Source: CAZQAA01 sp964591255 (GTDB lineage Bacteria > Desulfobacterota > DSM-4660 > Desulfatiglandales > Desulfatiglandaceae). Taken from it: a stretch of 11,436 bases of DNA. This document shows positions 1 to 7,324 of this stretch, in pieces (position 1 is the first letter of the stretch; each line of letters begins with the position of its first letter). Made by a program: the position numbers and the translations under genes. Under the pieces are notes generated by a model that saw only the letters and a program-made list of their open reading frames with translations, searched no databases and was not told where the DNA came from. Where the stretch lies: the NCBI GenBank assembly GCA_964591255.1, contig CAZQAA010000089.1, forward strand, positions 1-11,436, read 5' to 3'.

Positions 1-47
1 TACTGTTATTGTTATAAGTTGTTCGTATTTTACCGCTATTTTCTATT

Positions 48-77
48 TTGCCCGGATTTTCCTGGTTTTCCCATAAT
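48..77 (+). promoter_or_regulatory. Candidate sigma70-like promoter upstream of the FkbM gene
   Basis: TTGCCC at 48-53 (4 of 6 consensus positions) and CATAAT at 72-77 (5 of 6) are separated by 18 bases in a T-rich leader. This is the best-looking pair in bases 1-172, but such a match is expected by chance in AT-rich DNA. If the operon begins upstream of the window, this site may be irrelevant. Nothing else could be assigned in the leader except a 21-codon open frame discussed in the findings. Confidence 0.22.
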
Positions 78-172
78 ATTTCGAGATGGTACGTAAGAAA
101 ATAACCGAAGTTTTTTTCAAACCAAGGTGGCTTTGGAGCAAAAGAACCTGAAAAAGTGAATCCGATCCGAAA

Positions 173-1987
173 GTGGATATCCGTATGTTCCTCTTTACCA
201 GAAAAATGATACGGCAGAGAATCGAGGAAAATCTTGACAGTGCTTTTTCTCCTTACATCGATCCCGAATATCCCCCCATGGAGATTTCTGTGGTGAAGAA
301 TGTCGATGTAACTCATCTTTACGCTTTGCAGGATAGCAAAGATTTCATTTATCGTTCATTTCAGGGCATCATGGGACGCGACCCCAGCAGAGAAGAAGTG
401 GAAGGTTGGAAAAATATGCTCCAACAGGGTGTTCCCAAAGCACTTCTTATTTATCTTTTGACCCTTTCAGATGAAGCTCAGACGCAAAATGATGAATACT
501 ACGGCCTTGTATCACCAACTCCGCTCCACGAACTCCTGTCTCTCAAGGGAGTGGCATTGGTAAGAAGTGCGTATAAGAGCATTCTGTGGAGGGAACCTGA
601 TTTCGAGGGATTGATTGCGCACCTTGCGATGCTTTGTACAGGTGGTGATAGTGTGTCTCTTTTGCGAGGACTTGCTCAGTCAGAGGAGGCCAAGAAATTG
701 CCCTATGTCTGGTCGGAGCTTGAAGCCTTGTTGAGCAAAGAAGAGAAGTGGCCCAGAAAGATAGGGCGAAAGATGAGGAGAGCTATCCGGCGGGTCACAG
801 GAAGGGTATTCTTTACGCGTAATCTTCTCAAATATCTCATTTCGGACATTCATAATTTGGCAAAAATCTATGAAGATTCAATTTTTTCCCGGAACAGGAT
901 CGAGTGGCAAGGAAGGATTGAAGCACGAATAGCTGAGGTAATCGAGGAGAGTAGAGATGGGAGGGAAGGCATAAAGGCGGCCATTGCTGATGCGATAGAG
1001 AAGAGCGAGGAGCAATTCAGAGGTTTTGTTCAGGAACGTCTTCTGGATCAGCAGCGGGTGTTCGAGGAGAGGCAAGGAAGGATTGAATCGCGTATAGATG
1101 AGGTGATCGAGGCGGGGAGGGAGGCGGCAGAAAAGGCAAGGGATGAGATTGGCCACGCCATTTTGAGTAGCCGGGAGGGCATTAAGGATTCCATACGTCC
1201 CCCTGTCATTCGATCCAACAACCTCATGATGACCCGCGTTCACGGCTTTGTCATAGGATTTCCTGCCGATGATTGGCGACTTGCAGCGCATTTGACCTTT
1301 TACGGACCGTACGAAAAGGGATCTATCCGGGCATTTCAGAAGCGGGTACGGGAAGGAATGGTTGTCATTGACATCGGGGCAAATATTGGGATTTACTCCA
1401 TGATTGCAGGATCTATAGTAGGAGAATCCGGTCAGGTTTTCAGCTTTGAACCTACGCCGGAGATATATGATATTCTCAATAGAAATTTAATACTAAATGA
1501 TATTGTCCGGAGGGTGAAAACCTTTCCATACGCCTTGAGTGATAATCCCGGAAAGGCCGAGTTCGGAATTTTTCCGACCTGTGGACATAATTCTTTCTAT
1601 TTTGGAAGTGAGGTAAAGAAGATCATTGAAGTGGAAACAACCACTCTTGATATCTGTTTGAAGGATATCAGGAAAGTGGATGTCGTTAAAATTGACGCAG
1701 AAGGAGCGGAACCCCTGATATTGAAAGGAATGACACGGATAGTGGATGAAAATACAGATATCTCCATCTTTCTGGAATTTGCGCCTTCTCTCTTGCTCAG
1801 GGCGGGAATTCGTCCTGAAGATTTTCTGGATATGATTCAATCTCTCGGTTTTGGATGGCACGCGATTGAGGAAACTTCCGGTGAATTTTTGCCGGTATCC
1901 AGAAAAGAGCTTATTGGTTGTTTCTCGTGTAATCTTTTGCTTGAGCGGAATCATATAGCAGGTAGTGTATGGCGGAAAAAGTCGTAG
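173..1987 (+). CDS. FkbM-family methyltransferase with DUF4214-like repeats and coiled coil
   Basis: The 604-residue protein is predicted to be a SAM-dependent O-methyltransferase acting on a glycan. Residues 57-105 and 126-175 are two DUF4214-like helical repeats (pattern RSFQGIMGRDP, then RSAYKSILWREP). A strongly basic patch follows at 193-212, then a charged coiled coil at about 240-343 containing a 55-residue repeat (QGRIEARIAEVIEE at 246, QGRIESRIDEVIEA at 301). The C-terminal domain (about 390-570) is FkbM: SAM motif I VIDIGANIGIYS (398-409), acidic FEP (425-427) and the family hallmark VVKIDAEGAEPLILKG (504-519). No signal peptide or membrane segment is visible. The start is uncertain: GTG at 173 is the first start after an in-frame TGA (149-151), ATG 185 is an alternative, and neither has a good Shine-Dalgarno sequence. 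The last 19 bases overlap the next gene. The methyltransferase call is firm. The acceptor is unknown, and a role in chain termination is only inferred. Confidence 0.9.
   Translation: MDIRMFLFTRKMIRQRIEENLDSAFSPYIDPEYPPMEISVVKNVDVTHLYALQDSKDFIYRSFQGIMGRDPSREEVEGWKNMLQQGVPKALLIYLLTLSDEAQTQNDEYYGLVSPTPLHELLSLKGVALVRSAYKSILWREPDFEGLIAHLAMLCTGGDSVSLLRGLAQSEEAKKLPYVWSELEALLSKEEKWPRKIGRKMRRAIRRVTGRVFFTRNLLKYLISDIHNLAKIYEDSIFSRNRIEWQGRIEARIAEVIEESRDGREGIKAAIADAIEKSEEQFRGFVQERLLDQQRVFEERQGRIESRIDEVIEAGREAAEKARDEIGHAILSSREGIKDSIRPPVIRSNNLMMTRVHGFVIGFPADDWRLAAHLTFYGPYEKGSIRAFQKRVREGMVVIDIGANIGIYSMIAGSIVGESGQVFSFEPTPEIYDILNRNLILNDIVRRVKTFPYALSDNPGKAEFGIFPTCGHNSFYFGSEVKKIIEVETTTLDICLKDIRKVDVVKIDAEGAEPLILKGMTRIVDENTDISIFLEFAPSLLLRAGIRPEDFLDMIQSLGFGWHAIEETSGEFLPVSRKELIGCFSCNLLLERNHIAGSVWRKKS
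906..1112 (+). repeat. Two diverged copies of a coiled-coil repeat, 165-bp period
   Basis: Bases 906-947 and 1071-1112 match at 37 of 42 positions by hand count. They lie exactly 165 bases (55 codons) apart inside the coiled-coil part of the FkbM gene. A weaker REGIK echo at residues 264-268 and 334-338 suggests that more of the unit is shared. 55 residues is five 11-residue (hendecad) steps, so gain or loss of a unit would change coil length without breaking the helix phase. Confidence 0.8.
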
Positions 1988-2610
1988 TGCTTGGTACGGG
2001 TGGACATGCAAAGGTAATCGTCGATATCCTGGAACAGGACGGGGAGGTTGAAGTTGCCGGTTTTACCAGTCATGATATGGAGACTGATTCTCTTTTCGGC
2101 TATCCTGTTTTCGGTAACGATAGGGTGTTACCGGAATTGTTCAGGCAAGGTATTCGTTTTGCCTTCATCGCTGTCGGAGATAATCGAATCCGTGCCAGCC
2201 TTTTCAGAGAAGTGACCTCTTTCGGCTTTTCTCTTGTTAATGCTATAAGCCCTAAAGTAACTATATCCCGGAGAGCGACGTTGGGCGTTGGTATAGCTGT
2301 CATGCCCGGTGCAATCATAAATGCAGACAGCAAGGTTGGAGATGGTGTTATCGTAAATACAGGCGCAACTGTTGATCACGATAGTAAAATTGGTCACTTT
2401 TCCCATCTGGCCCCGGGAGCTCATCTGGGTGGTAACGTCAGTGTTGGTGAAGGAACTTTGCTGGGAATCGGATGCAGTATCATCCCGGAGATAAGTATTG
2501 GCAACTGGGTTGTTGTTGGAGCTGGAAGTGTAGTGAACCGTGATGTGCCTTCAAACGTGATTGCTACAGGCGTTCCTGCGAGAATACAAGAAAAAATCGA
2601 GGTGAGATAA
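1969..2610 (+). CDS. NeuD/PglD-family sugar N- or O-acyltransferase (probable perosamine N-acetyltransferase)
   Basis: The 213-residue protein has the two-part NeuD/PglD architecture. An N-terminal Rossmann-like domain carries the glycine signature GTGGHAK (9-15). A C-terminal left-handed beta-helix is built from hexapeptide repeats from about residue 95 (for example SKVGDGVIVN, SKIGHFSHLAPGAHLGG) and ends in the usual GVPAR (201-205). His137 followed by Asp138 in TVDHDSKIGHFSH sits where PglD has its catalytic His-Glu pair. Family members use acetyl-CoA to acylate an amino sugar or sialic acid. The next gene is a perosamine-synthase-like aminotransferase one base away, so the most economical role is N-acetylation of GDP-perosamine, as in PerB enzymes. 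UDP-bacillosamine-type or sialic acid substrates are alternatives, but no matching pathway genes are seen. Length is typical. The ATG at 1969 overlaps the preceding gene by 19 bases, which suggests translational coupling. Confidence 0.88.
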   Translation: MAEKVVVLGTGGHAKVIVDILEQDGEVEVAGFTSHDMETDSLFGYPVFGNDRVLPELFRQGIRFAFIAVGDNRIRASLFREVTSFGFSLVNAISPKVTISRRATLGVGIAVMPGAIINADSKVGDGVIVNTGATVDHDSKIGHFSHLAPGAHLGGNVSVGEGTLLGIGCSIIPEISIGNWVVVGAGSVVNRDVPSNVIATGVPARIQEKIEVR

Positions 2611-2611
2611 G

Positions 2612-3721
2612 ATGAAAAAACGTATTGCTGTTGCTGCCCCTGTTTTTTTGGGAAATGAGGCGATGTATGTTCGTGAATGTCTTGAAACCGGATGGATTTC
2701 TTCAAACGGCAAGTTCATTGAAAAATTTGAGACGTGTTTTCGTGAATACTGCGGAGTCAGCCATGCGATAAGCTGCTGCAATGGAACGGCCGCATTGCAT
2801 CTTGCTCTACTTGCGCTAGGGGTGGGGCCTGGTGATGAAGTGATTGTGCCTACGCTCACATATATCGCATCGGCCAATGCTGTGGTATATTGCGGGGGAC
2901 GGCCTGTGTTCGTTGATTCAGAGCCGAGAACAATGAATCTGGATCCCCGTCTTATTGAAAGGAGCATTACAGAAAAGACAAAAGGTATAGTTGTGGTCCA
3001 TCTCTTTGGTCATATGGCGGACATGGAACCCATTATGGAGATTGCAAAAAAACATGATCTCTTTATTGTGGAAGACGCTGCAGAAGCCATTGGTGCCCAA
3101 TACAAGGGAGCAAAAGCGGGAACCCTCGGCGATATTGCCACATTCAGCTTTTATGGAAACAAGATAATCAGCACCGGCGAAGGCGGGATGGCCATAACTG
3201 AACGTTCGGATCTGGCCGAAAAGATGCGTCTTTTCCGGGGGCAAGGAATGTCCACCCAGAAACGCTATTGGTTTAATGTGGTGGGGTTTAACTACCGGAT
3301 GACGAATATTGAGGCGGCGATCGGCCTTGGCCAACTGGAGGAAATCGAACAACATCTAAACTACCGGAGGCGTTTGGCGAAATGGTACGATGCACATCTA
3401 TCCGGCCTGGGCGATTTTTTAGAACTGCCGGTTGAGGAAAAATGGGCCCATCACTCATATTGGATGTATACAGTGCTATTGAAGGAGTCAGTTTCGATTT
3501 CAAGAGACAGTTTCATGAAGGAGCTGTCCAGGAAGGGTATAGAAACCAGGCCGGTATTTTATCCCATGCATACGATGCCGCCTTATGCAATATCCGGGAC
3601 GAGATTTCCAATCGCTGAACATTTGGCAAAGTACGGTGTGACGCTACCAACCCATGCCATGTTGACTGAGGATGATGTTGAGTTCATTGCAGAAGCAATG
3701 CGCAAAACATTGAAAGAGTAA
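2612..3721 (+). CDS. per: GDP-perosamine synthase (DegT/DnrJ/EryC1 PLP aminotransferase)
   Basis: The 369-residue enzyme is predicted to transaminate GDP-4-keto-6-deoxymannose with glutamate to give GDP-perosamine in the cytoplasm. The fold type I sugar aminotransferase landmarks are present: cofactor-phosphate segment CNGTAALHLALLALG (56-70), VPTLTYIASANAV (79-91), cofactor-ring aspartate in EDAAEAIGA (154-162), and the Schiff-base lysine K184 in FYGNKIISTGEGG. The stretches RGQGM.....YWF.VVGFNYRMTNI (209-233) and ETRPVFYPMHTMPPY (311-325) follow what I recall of GDP-perosamine synthases (Caulobacter and E. coli O157 Per/RfbE) more closely than UDP-sugar aminotransferases such as PglE. Length is normal. 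A strong Shine-Dalgarno sequence, GAGGTGA (2599-2605), lies six bases before the ATG and overlaps the end of the acyltransferase gene. A gmd gene in the same window supplies the substrate and supports the call. Exact sugar specificity cannot be proven from sequence. Confidence 0.9.
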   Translation: MKKRIAVAAPVFLGNEAMYVRECLETGWISSNGKFIEKFETCFREYCGVSHAISCCNGTAALHLALLALGVGPGDEVIVPTLTYIASANAVVYCGGRPVFVDSEPRTMNLDPRLIERSITEKTKGIVVVHLFGHMADMEPIMEIAKKHDLFIVEDAAEAIGAQYKGAKAGTLGDIATFSFYGNKIISTGEGGMAITERSDLAEKMRLFRGQGMSTQKRYWFNVVGFNYRMTNIEAAIGLGQLEEIEQHLNYRRRLAKWYDAHLSGLGDFLELPVEEKWAHHSYWMYTVLLKESVSISRDSFMKELSRKGIETRPVFYPMHTMPPYAISGTRFPIAEHLAKYGVTLPTHAMLTEDDVEFIAEAMRKTLKE

Positions 3722-3732
3722 GTGAGAGATGT

Positions 3733-3760
3733 CTCCCTTATCGTCTCGGTTAGGAGGGAG
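3733..3760. other. Short inverted repeat between per and wzt
   Basis: CTCCCT (3733-3738) and AGGGAG (3755-3760) form a perfect 6-bp inverted repeat with a 16-base spacer, 11 bases after the per stop codon. There is no run of T after it, so a strong intrinsic terminator is unlikely. It could be a weak attenuation or mRNA-stability hairpin at the 108-base gap, or chance. Confidence 0.25.
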
Positions 3761-3829
3761 TGTTTCAACAGCAGGCAATGGTGAATGACTGATGAGAAAT
3801 TCAGTAGTTAACAGATCGGCTTTATTTCC

Positions 3830-5140
3830 ATGAGCGCAATACAAGCAGTTGATGTTACCAAGATTTACAAGATATACAAGCATCCACGGGATCGTCTACG
3901 GGAGATAGTCCATCCATTTGGAAAATCGTACCATGAGGTCCATTATGCTCTCAAAGGAGTTTCCTTAGAAATAAAGAAAGGGGAAGTGGTTGGAATTGTG
4001 GGGAGAAATGGTGCCGGCAAGTCTACTCTCCTGAAAATTCTGGCAGGGGTCCTTCAGGCAACATCAGGCAGTGTTGTTACCCATGGCAAGGTTTTATCCA
4101 TACTTGATCTGGGAATTGGGTTTCATCCTGAACTCAGCGGAAGGCAAAATATATTTTCGTTCGGGGCATTAAATGGTTATTCCAAGAAAGAAATGCAGGA
4201 AAAACTGGATGACATACTCAAATTTGCTGAAATCGGGGACTATATTGATCAACCGATTAAGAATTATTCCAGCGGGATGTATGCCAGGCTGGCCTTTTCC
4301 GCGGCAATAAACAGCGATCCCCGGATCCTGATAATAGATGAAATCCTGGCGGTCGGGGATATCTTTTTCCAGGCAAAATGTATGGCAAAGATGAAAGAAT
4401 TAATGGATGGCGGAGTCACTATAGTTTTTGTGAGTCACGATGTTGAAATGATCAAGGGGCTTTGCGAAAGAGTGGTGTGGCTCGATAAAGGATCTGTAGT
4501 TGTGGAGGGAGAAAGCTCGGAAGTGATGACACAGTATACAAAATCCTTTGTTGAAAACATAAATACCGGATACGGCAGTGATCTCTCACAACGGACCAAT
4601 ACTGACCCGGAGGATCTGAAAAAATTTGAGGATCATGAATTTTCAGATAAATTTGCCGGATTTCGTACAGGCACCAAAGATGCAATATTTAAACACATAG
4701 AGTTTTTGGATCCGTCCGGAAACAGGCTGGACAATGATTTGCCATATAATCAGGAAATCATCATCAACGCATATGTGGAAGTTATGAAACCCTGCAGAAA
4801 TGTTGCGGTGGTTTATCATATCCTAAATAGGCAAAGGCAATACATTCTGGGTGATGATACATTTCTTTCCCAGGCCGGTCTATATGAGAAGAGATGGAAA
4901 AAAGGAGATCGGTTTGTCGTTACATTTCGGGCAAAGCTCCCTCTGATAACGGGGAGTTATAGCATTTCCATGATGATTTCTCATTTCTCAGATACAAAAA
5001 CTTTTTCAGACGCCGTTTTTTTTGATTGGATAGAAAATGTATTCGTCTTCAGTATGAAGAAACGGTTACCTTATCAAGTTTTCGACTATGTATATATCGA
5101 GGGAAACGATGTCTATTATAAAGAGATAGATGCAGGATGA
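3830..5140 (+). CDS. wzt: Wzt-type polysaccharide ABC exporter ATPase with C-terminal carbohydrate-binding domain
   Basis: This 436-residue protein powers export of a finished lipid-linked glycan across the inner membrane together with a Wzm permease. The nucleotide-binding domain (about 1-235) shows the family lead-in YALKGVSLEIKKGE (39-52), Walker A GRNGAGKST (58-66), signature YSSGMYARL (146-154), Walker B ILIIDE (166-171) followed by ILAVGD, and switch histidine VSHD (201-204). After a linker of about 45 residues, residues 283-430 form a beta-rich region resembling the Wzt C-terminal domain, which in E. coli O8/O9a recognises the modified chain end before export. Plain capsule ATPases of the KpsT class lack this extension. 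ATG 3830 is the only start after an in-frame TAA at 3809, yet no Shine-Dalgarno sequence is seen. The partner Wzm is absent from the window, although wzm usually lies next to wzt. It is probably upstream of base 1. Confidence 0.95.
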   Translation: MSAIQAVDVTKIYKIYKHPRDRLREIVHPFGKSYHEVHYALKGVSLEIKKGEVVGIVGRNGAGKSTLLKILAGVLQATSGSVVTHGKVLSILDLGIGFHPELSGRQNIFSFGALNGYSKKEMQEKLDDILKFAEIGDYIDQPIKNYSSGMYARLAFSAAINSDPRILIIDEILAVGDIFFQAKCMAKMKELMDGGVTIVFVSHDVEMIKGLCERVVWLDKGSVVVEGESSEVMTQYTKSFVENINTGYGSDLSQRTNTDPEDLKKFEDHEFSDKFAGFRTGTKDAIFKHIEFLDPSGNRLDNDLPYNQEIIINAYVEVMKPCRNVAVVYHILNRQRQYILGDDTFLSQAGLYEKRWKKGDRFVVTFRAKLPLITGSYSISMMISHFSDTKTFSDAVFFDWIENVFVFSMKKRLPYQVFDYVYIEGNDVYYKEIDAG

Positions 5141-5202
5141 TATGCCGGGATTCGAAAAAGCAGCCCGTTTTTGATGCTCAGGGCAAAAGGGCCGGCAGAT
5201 AG
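5137..5202 (+). other. 21-codon open frame overlapping the wzt stop, possible vestigial gene start
   Basis: ATG at 5137 overlaps the wzt TGA by four bases, the same ATGA arrangement used at 7321 and 9830, and a weak AGGA lies just upstream. The frame closes at TAG 5200-5202 after 21 codons (begins MICRDSKKQPV). I recognise no family in it. It may be the remains of a gene lost from the 112-base wzt to glycosyltransferase gap, or a coincidence. Confidence 0.15.
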
Positions 5203-5252
5203 ATAATGGTGAGGTTCGTGGCAGTATCAGGCAAAAAAAACAGGAGACATGA

Positions 5253-6290
5253 GTGCGAGTCCTTATAGCAAGTACCATTGTGCCTTTTGTGGAGGGTGGA
5301 GGCTCCTTTATTGTTGACTGGCTTGAGAAAGCCATGAAGGAATATGGCTATGAAACCGAAGTGTTGAAGATTCCGTTTCACTCGCATTACAGGCTGATTT
5401 TGCAGCAAATGGTGGCGCTGCGATTATTCGATATACAGGGGAGGGTTGATCGGTTGATTGCCATAAGGACCCCCAGTTATATTATCCCGCACTCTAATAA
5501 AGTGCTCTGGTTTATTCATCATCACAGGGGGGCGTACGATTTATGGGGAACAGACCTGCAGGACATTCCGAACACAAGGGAAGGGAGGAAGTTGAGGGAC
5601 TCAATTGTTGCAGCGGATAACGCGGCTTTCAGAGAGGCAACCAGGATATTTGCAAATTCTAAAATTGTGGCTCAAAGGCTCAGAAAATACAACCATGTGG
5701 AGGCAGAAGTGCTATATCCGCCGCTGCTGCATCACGAGGAATTCCATTGCGAAAGTTATGGTGACTATTTGTTTTTTCCCAGCAGGCTGGCCTCCAATAA
5801 AAGACAATTACTGGCCATCCGGGCAATGAGATATACGAAATCGAATGTGAGACTTATTATTGCCGGTAAACCTGATTCCCCTAAGGATCTGGACCGCCTG
5901 ATATCTGCAATAAAAAAATACCAGTTAGACAAAAAGGTGGAACTTATAGGCAGATGGATATCCAGAGAAACAAAAATCAAGCTCTTTGCAAATTCATTGG
6001 CATGTGTATTCGTGCCATTTTTTGAGGATTCGTATGGCTATGTGTCACTGGAGTCATTTTACTCAAAAAAGGCCGTTATTACCTGTTCCGACTCCGGCGG
6101 GCCATTAGAATTGATTGAAGACTGCGTAAACGGCCTTATTTCCGACCCTGAACCGAGGGCAATAGCCGAGGCCTTTGACAAGATCTACTTTGATAAACAG
6201 GGGGCAGCAAGAATGGGACAAAAAGGACATGACAGGGTATTATCCTTGGGTCTTGACTGGAATGATATTGTGAGGAAGCTAACAAGTTGA
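5253..6290 (+). CDS. GT4-family (GT-B fold) glycosyltransferase, first of a paralogous pair
   Basis: The 345-residue cytoplasmic glycosyltransferase probably transfers a sugar from a nucleotide donor to the growing glycan. The N-terminal half begins MRVLIASTIVPFVEGGG. The C-terminal donor domain has VLYPP (153-157), FFPSRL..NKRQ (174-185), VRLIIAGKPD (199-208), the signature EDSYGYVSLE (258-267) and ITCSDSGGP (276-284). In this subfamily the usual E-x7-E signature reads ED-SYGYV-x-LE, so either Glu258 (x8) or Asp259 (x7) must pair with Glu267. GTG at 5253 is the start, set by AGGAG (5242-5246) six bases upstream. The ATG at 5249 is in another frame. By hand count about 160 of 345 residues are identical to the next gene, and the lengths are equal, so the pair looks like a tandem duplication. 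Donor and linkage cannot be read from sequence. GDP-perosamine and GDP-mannose are candidates from context. Confidence 0.92.
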   Translation: MRVLIASTIVPFVEGGGSFIVDWLEKAMKEYGYETEVLKIPFHSHYRLILQQMVALRLFDIQGRVDRLIAIRTPSYIIPHSNKVLWFIHHHRGAYDLWGTDLQDIPNTREGRKLRDSIVAADNAAFREATRIFANSKIVAQRLRKYNHVEAEVLYPPLLHHEEFHCESYGDYLFFPSRLASNKRQLLAIRAMRYTKSNVRLIIAGKPDSPKDLDRLISAIKKYQLDKKVELIGRWISRETKIKLFANSLACVFVPFFEDSYGYVSLESFYSKKAVITCSDSGGPLELIEDCVNGLISDPEPRAIAEAFDKIYFDKQGAARMGQKGHDRVLSLGLDWNDIVRKLTS

Positions 6291-7324
6291 AGATAGCAAT
6301 AGTCAATAACTATGTTCCCTTTATCTATGGAGGAGCCGAGTTTCTGGCGGACAGTCTGAAGGGAAAAATCATAGAATATGGCCACGAGGCTATCGTTGTC
6401 AAGATCCCCTTTTATTGGGAGCCGCCGTCAAGAATTCTGGAGCACATGCTGGCGGCAAGGCTGATAAAACTGCACGGGATCGACAGGGTCATTGCCCTAA
6501 AGTTTCCTGCCTACTTCATAGATCATCCAAACAAAGTTTTATGGCTTCTGCACCAATTCAGACAGGCATACGACCTGTGGGAGACACCATACCAAGGGAT
6601 TCCTCCGACGCCGGAGGGAAAACGCATAAGGGAACTCATTGTTCAAAACGACAATAGATATCTGGGGCAGGCCAGGAAGATTTACACGAACTCCAGGGTG
6701 GTTTCTGAACGGCTGAAAAGATACAACGGAATTGATTCCGAAGTCCTGTATCCTCCGCTCATGGAAGCTGAAAGGTTTTTTTGCAAAACATACGGGAACT
6801 ATTTCTTTTATCCCAGCAGATTAAGTCACGGCAAAAGGCAACATCTCGCTATTGAAAGCATGAGATATGTAAGATCCAATGTGAAACTGGTCATTGCCGG
6901 AAACCCTGATACCGACAAAGACGCCGATTTATTGAACTCAATGGTCGAAAAATACAAGCTGAGAGACAGGGTAACCATTATCGACCAATACATATCCCAG
7001 GAGCGAAAAGCAGACCTCTTTGCCAGTGCTCTCGGATGCATCTATATTCCGTACGATGAAGACTCGTATGGATATGTTACACTCGAGGCATATCACGCCA
7101 GGAAACCGGTAATCACATGTTCTGATTCGGGAGGAACGGATGTTGTGGTATTGGATGGAAAAACAGGTTTTATGGTGCCGCCTGATCCGAAGGCCATAGC
7201 CAGAGCTATGGATACTTTATTTGCCCGGCCGGGATTGGCAGAGAAAATGGGAACAGCAGGTCTCGAACATATTCATTCACTGGGAATAAACTGGCACAAC
7301 GTGATAGAAAGCCTGATAAAATGA
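6287..7324 (+). CDS. GT4-family glycosyltransferase, second of a paralogous pair
   Basis: This 345-residue glycosyltransferase is co-linear with its upstream paralogue (roughly 46% identical by hand count, nearly gap-free). It shares VLYPP (153-157), FYPSRL..GKRQ (174-185), the signature EDSYGYVTLE (258-267) and VITCSDSGG (275-283). The copies differ most around 41-52, 121-130, 284-300 and the C-terminal helix, which could alter acceptor or linkage. Translation starts at TTG 6287, which overlaps the preceding TGA by four bases. GAGGAAG (6272-6278) lies eight bases upstream, and the next in-frame ATG is at codon 54, inside the conserved domain, so the TTG start is well supported. The gene ends in an ATGA overlap with the following one, so the three glycosyltransferases are probably translationally coupled. 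Confidence 0.92.
   Translation: MKIAIVNNYVPFIYGGAEFLADSLKGKIIEYGHEAIVVKIPFYWEPPSRILEHMLAARLIKLHGIDRVIALKFPAYFIDHPNKVLWLLHQFRQAYDLWETPYQGIPPTPEGKRIRELIVQNDNRYLGQARKIYTNSRVVSERLKRYNGIDSEVLYPPLMEAERFFCKTYGNYFFYPSRLSHGKRQHLAIESMRYVRSNVKLVIAGNPDTDKDADLLNSMVEKYKLRDRVTIIDQYISQERKADLFASALGCIYIPYDEDSYGYVTLEAYHARKPVITCSDSGGTDVVVLDGKTGFMVPPDPKAIARAMDTLFARPGLAEKMGTAGLEHIHSLGINWHNVIESLIK

Noticed and set aside
878..2011. Long minus-strand open frames (137 and 172 codons) opposite the FkbM gene
   Set aside because: They lie entirely antisense to a gene with clear family motifs, have no ribosome binding sites and show no domain signatures.
5605..5829. 74-codon plus-strand frame inside the first paired glycosyltransferase
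   Set aside because: It is a shifted-frame shadow of a conserved GT4 coding region.
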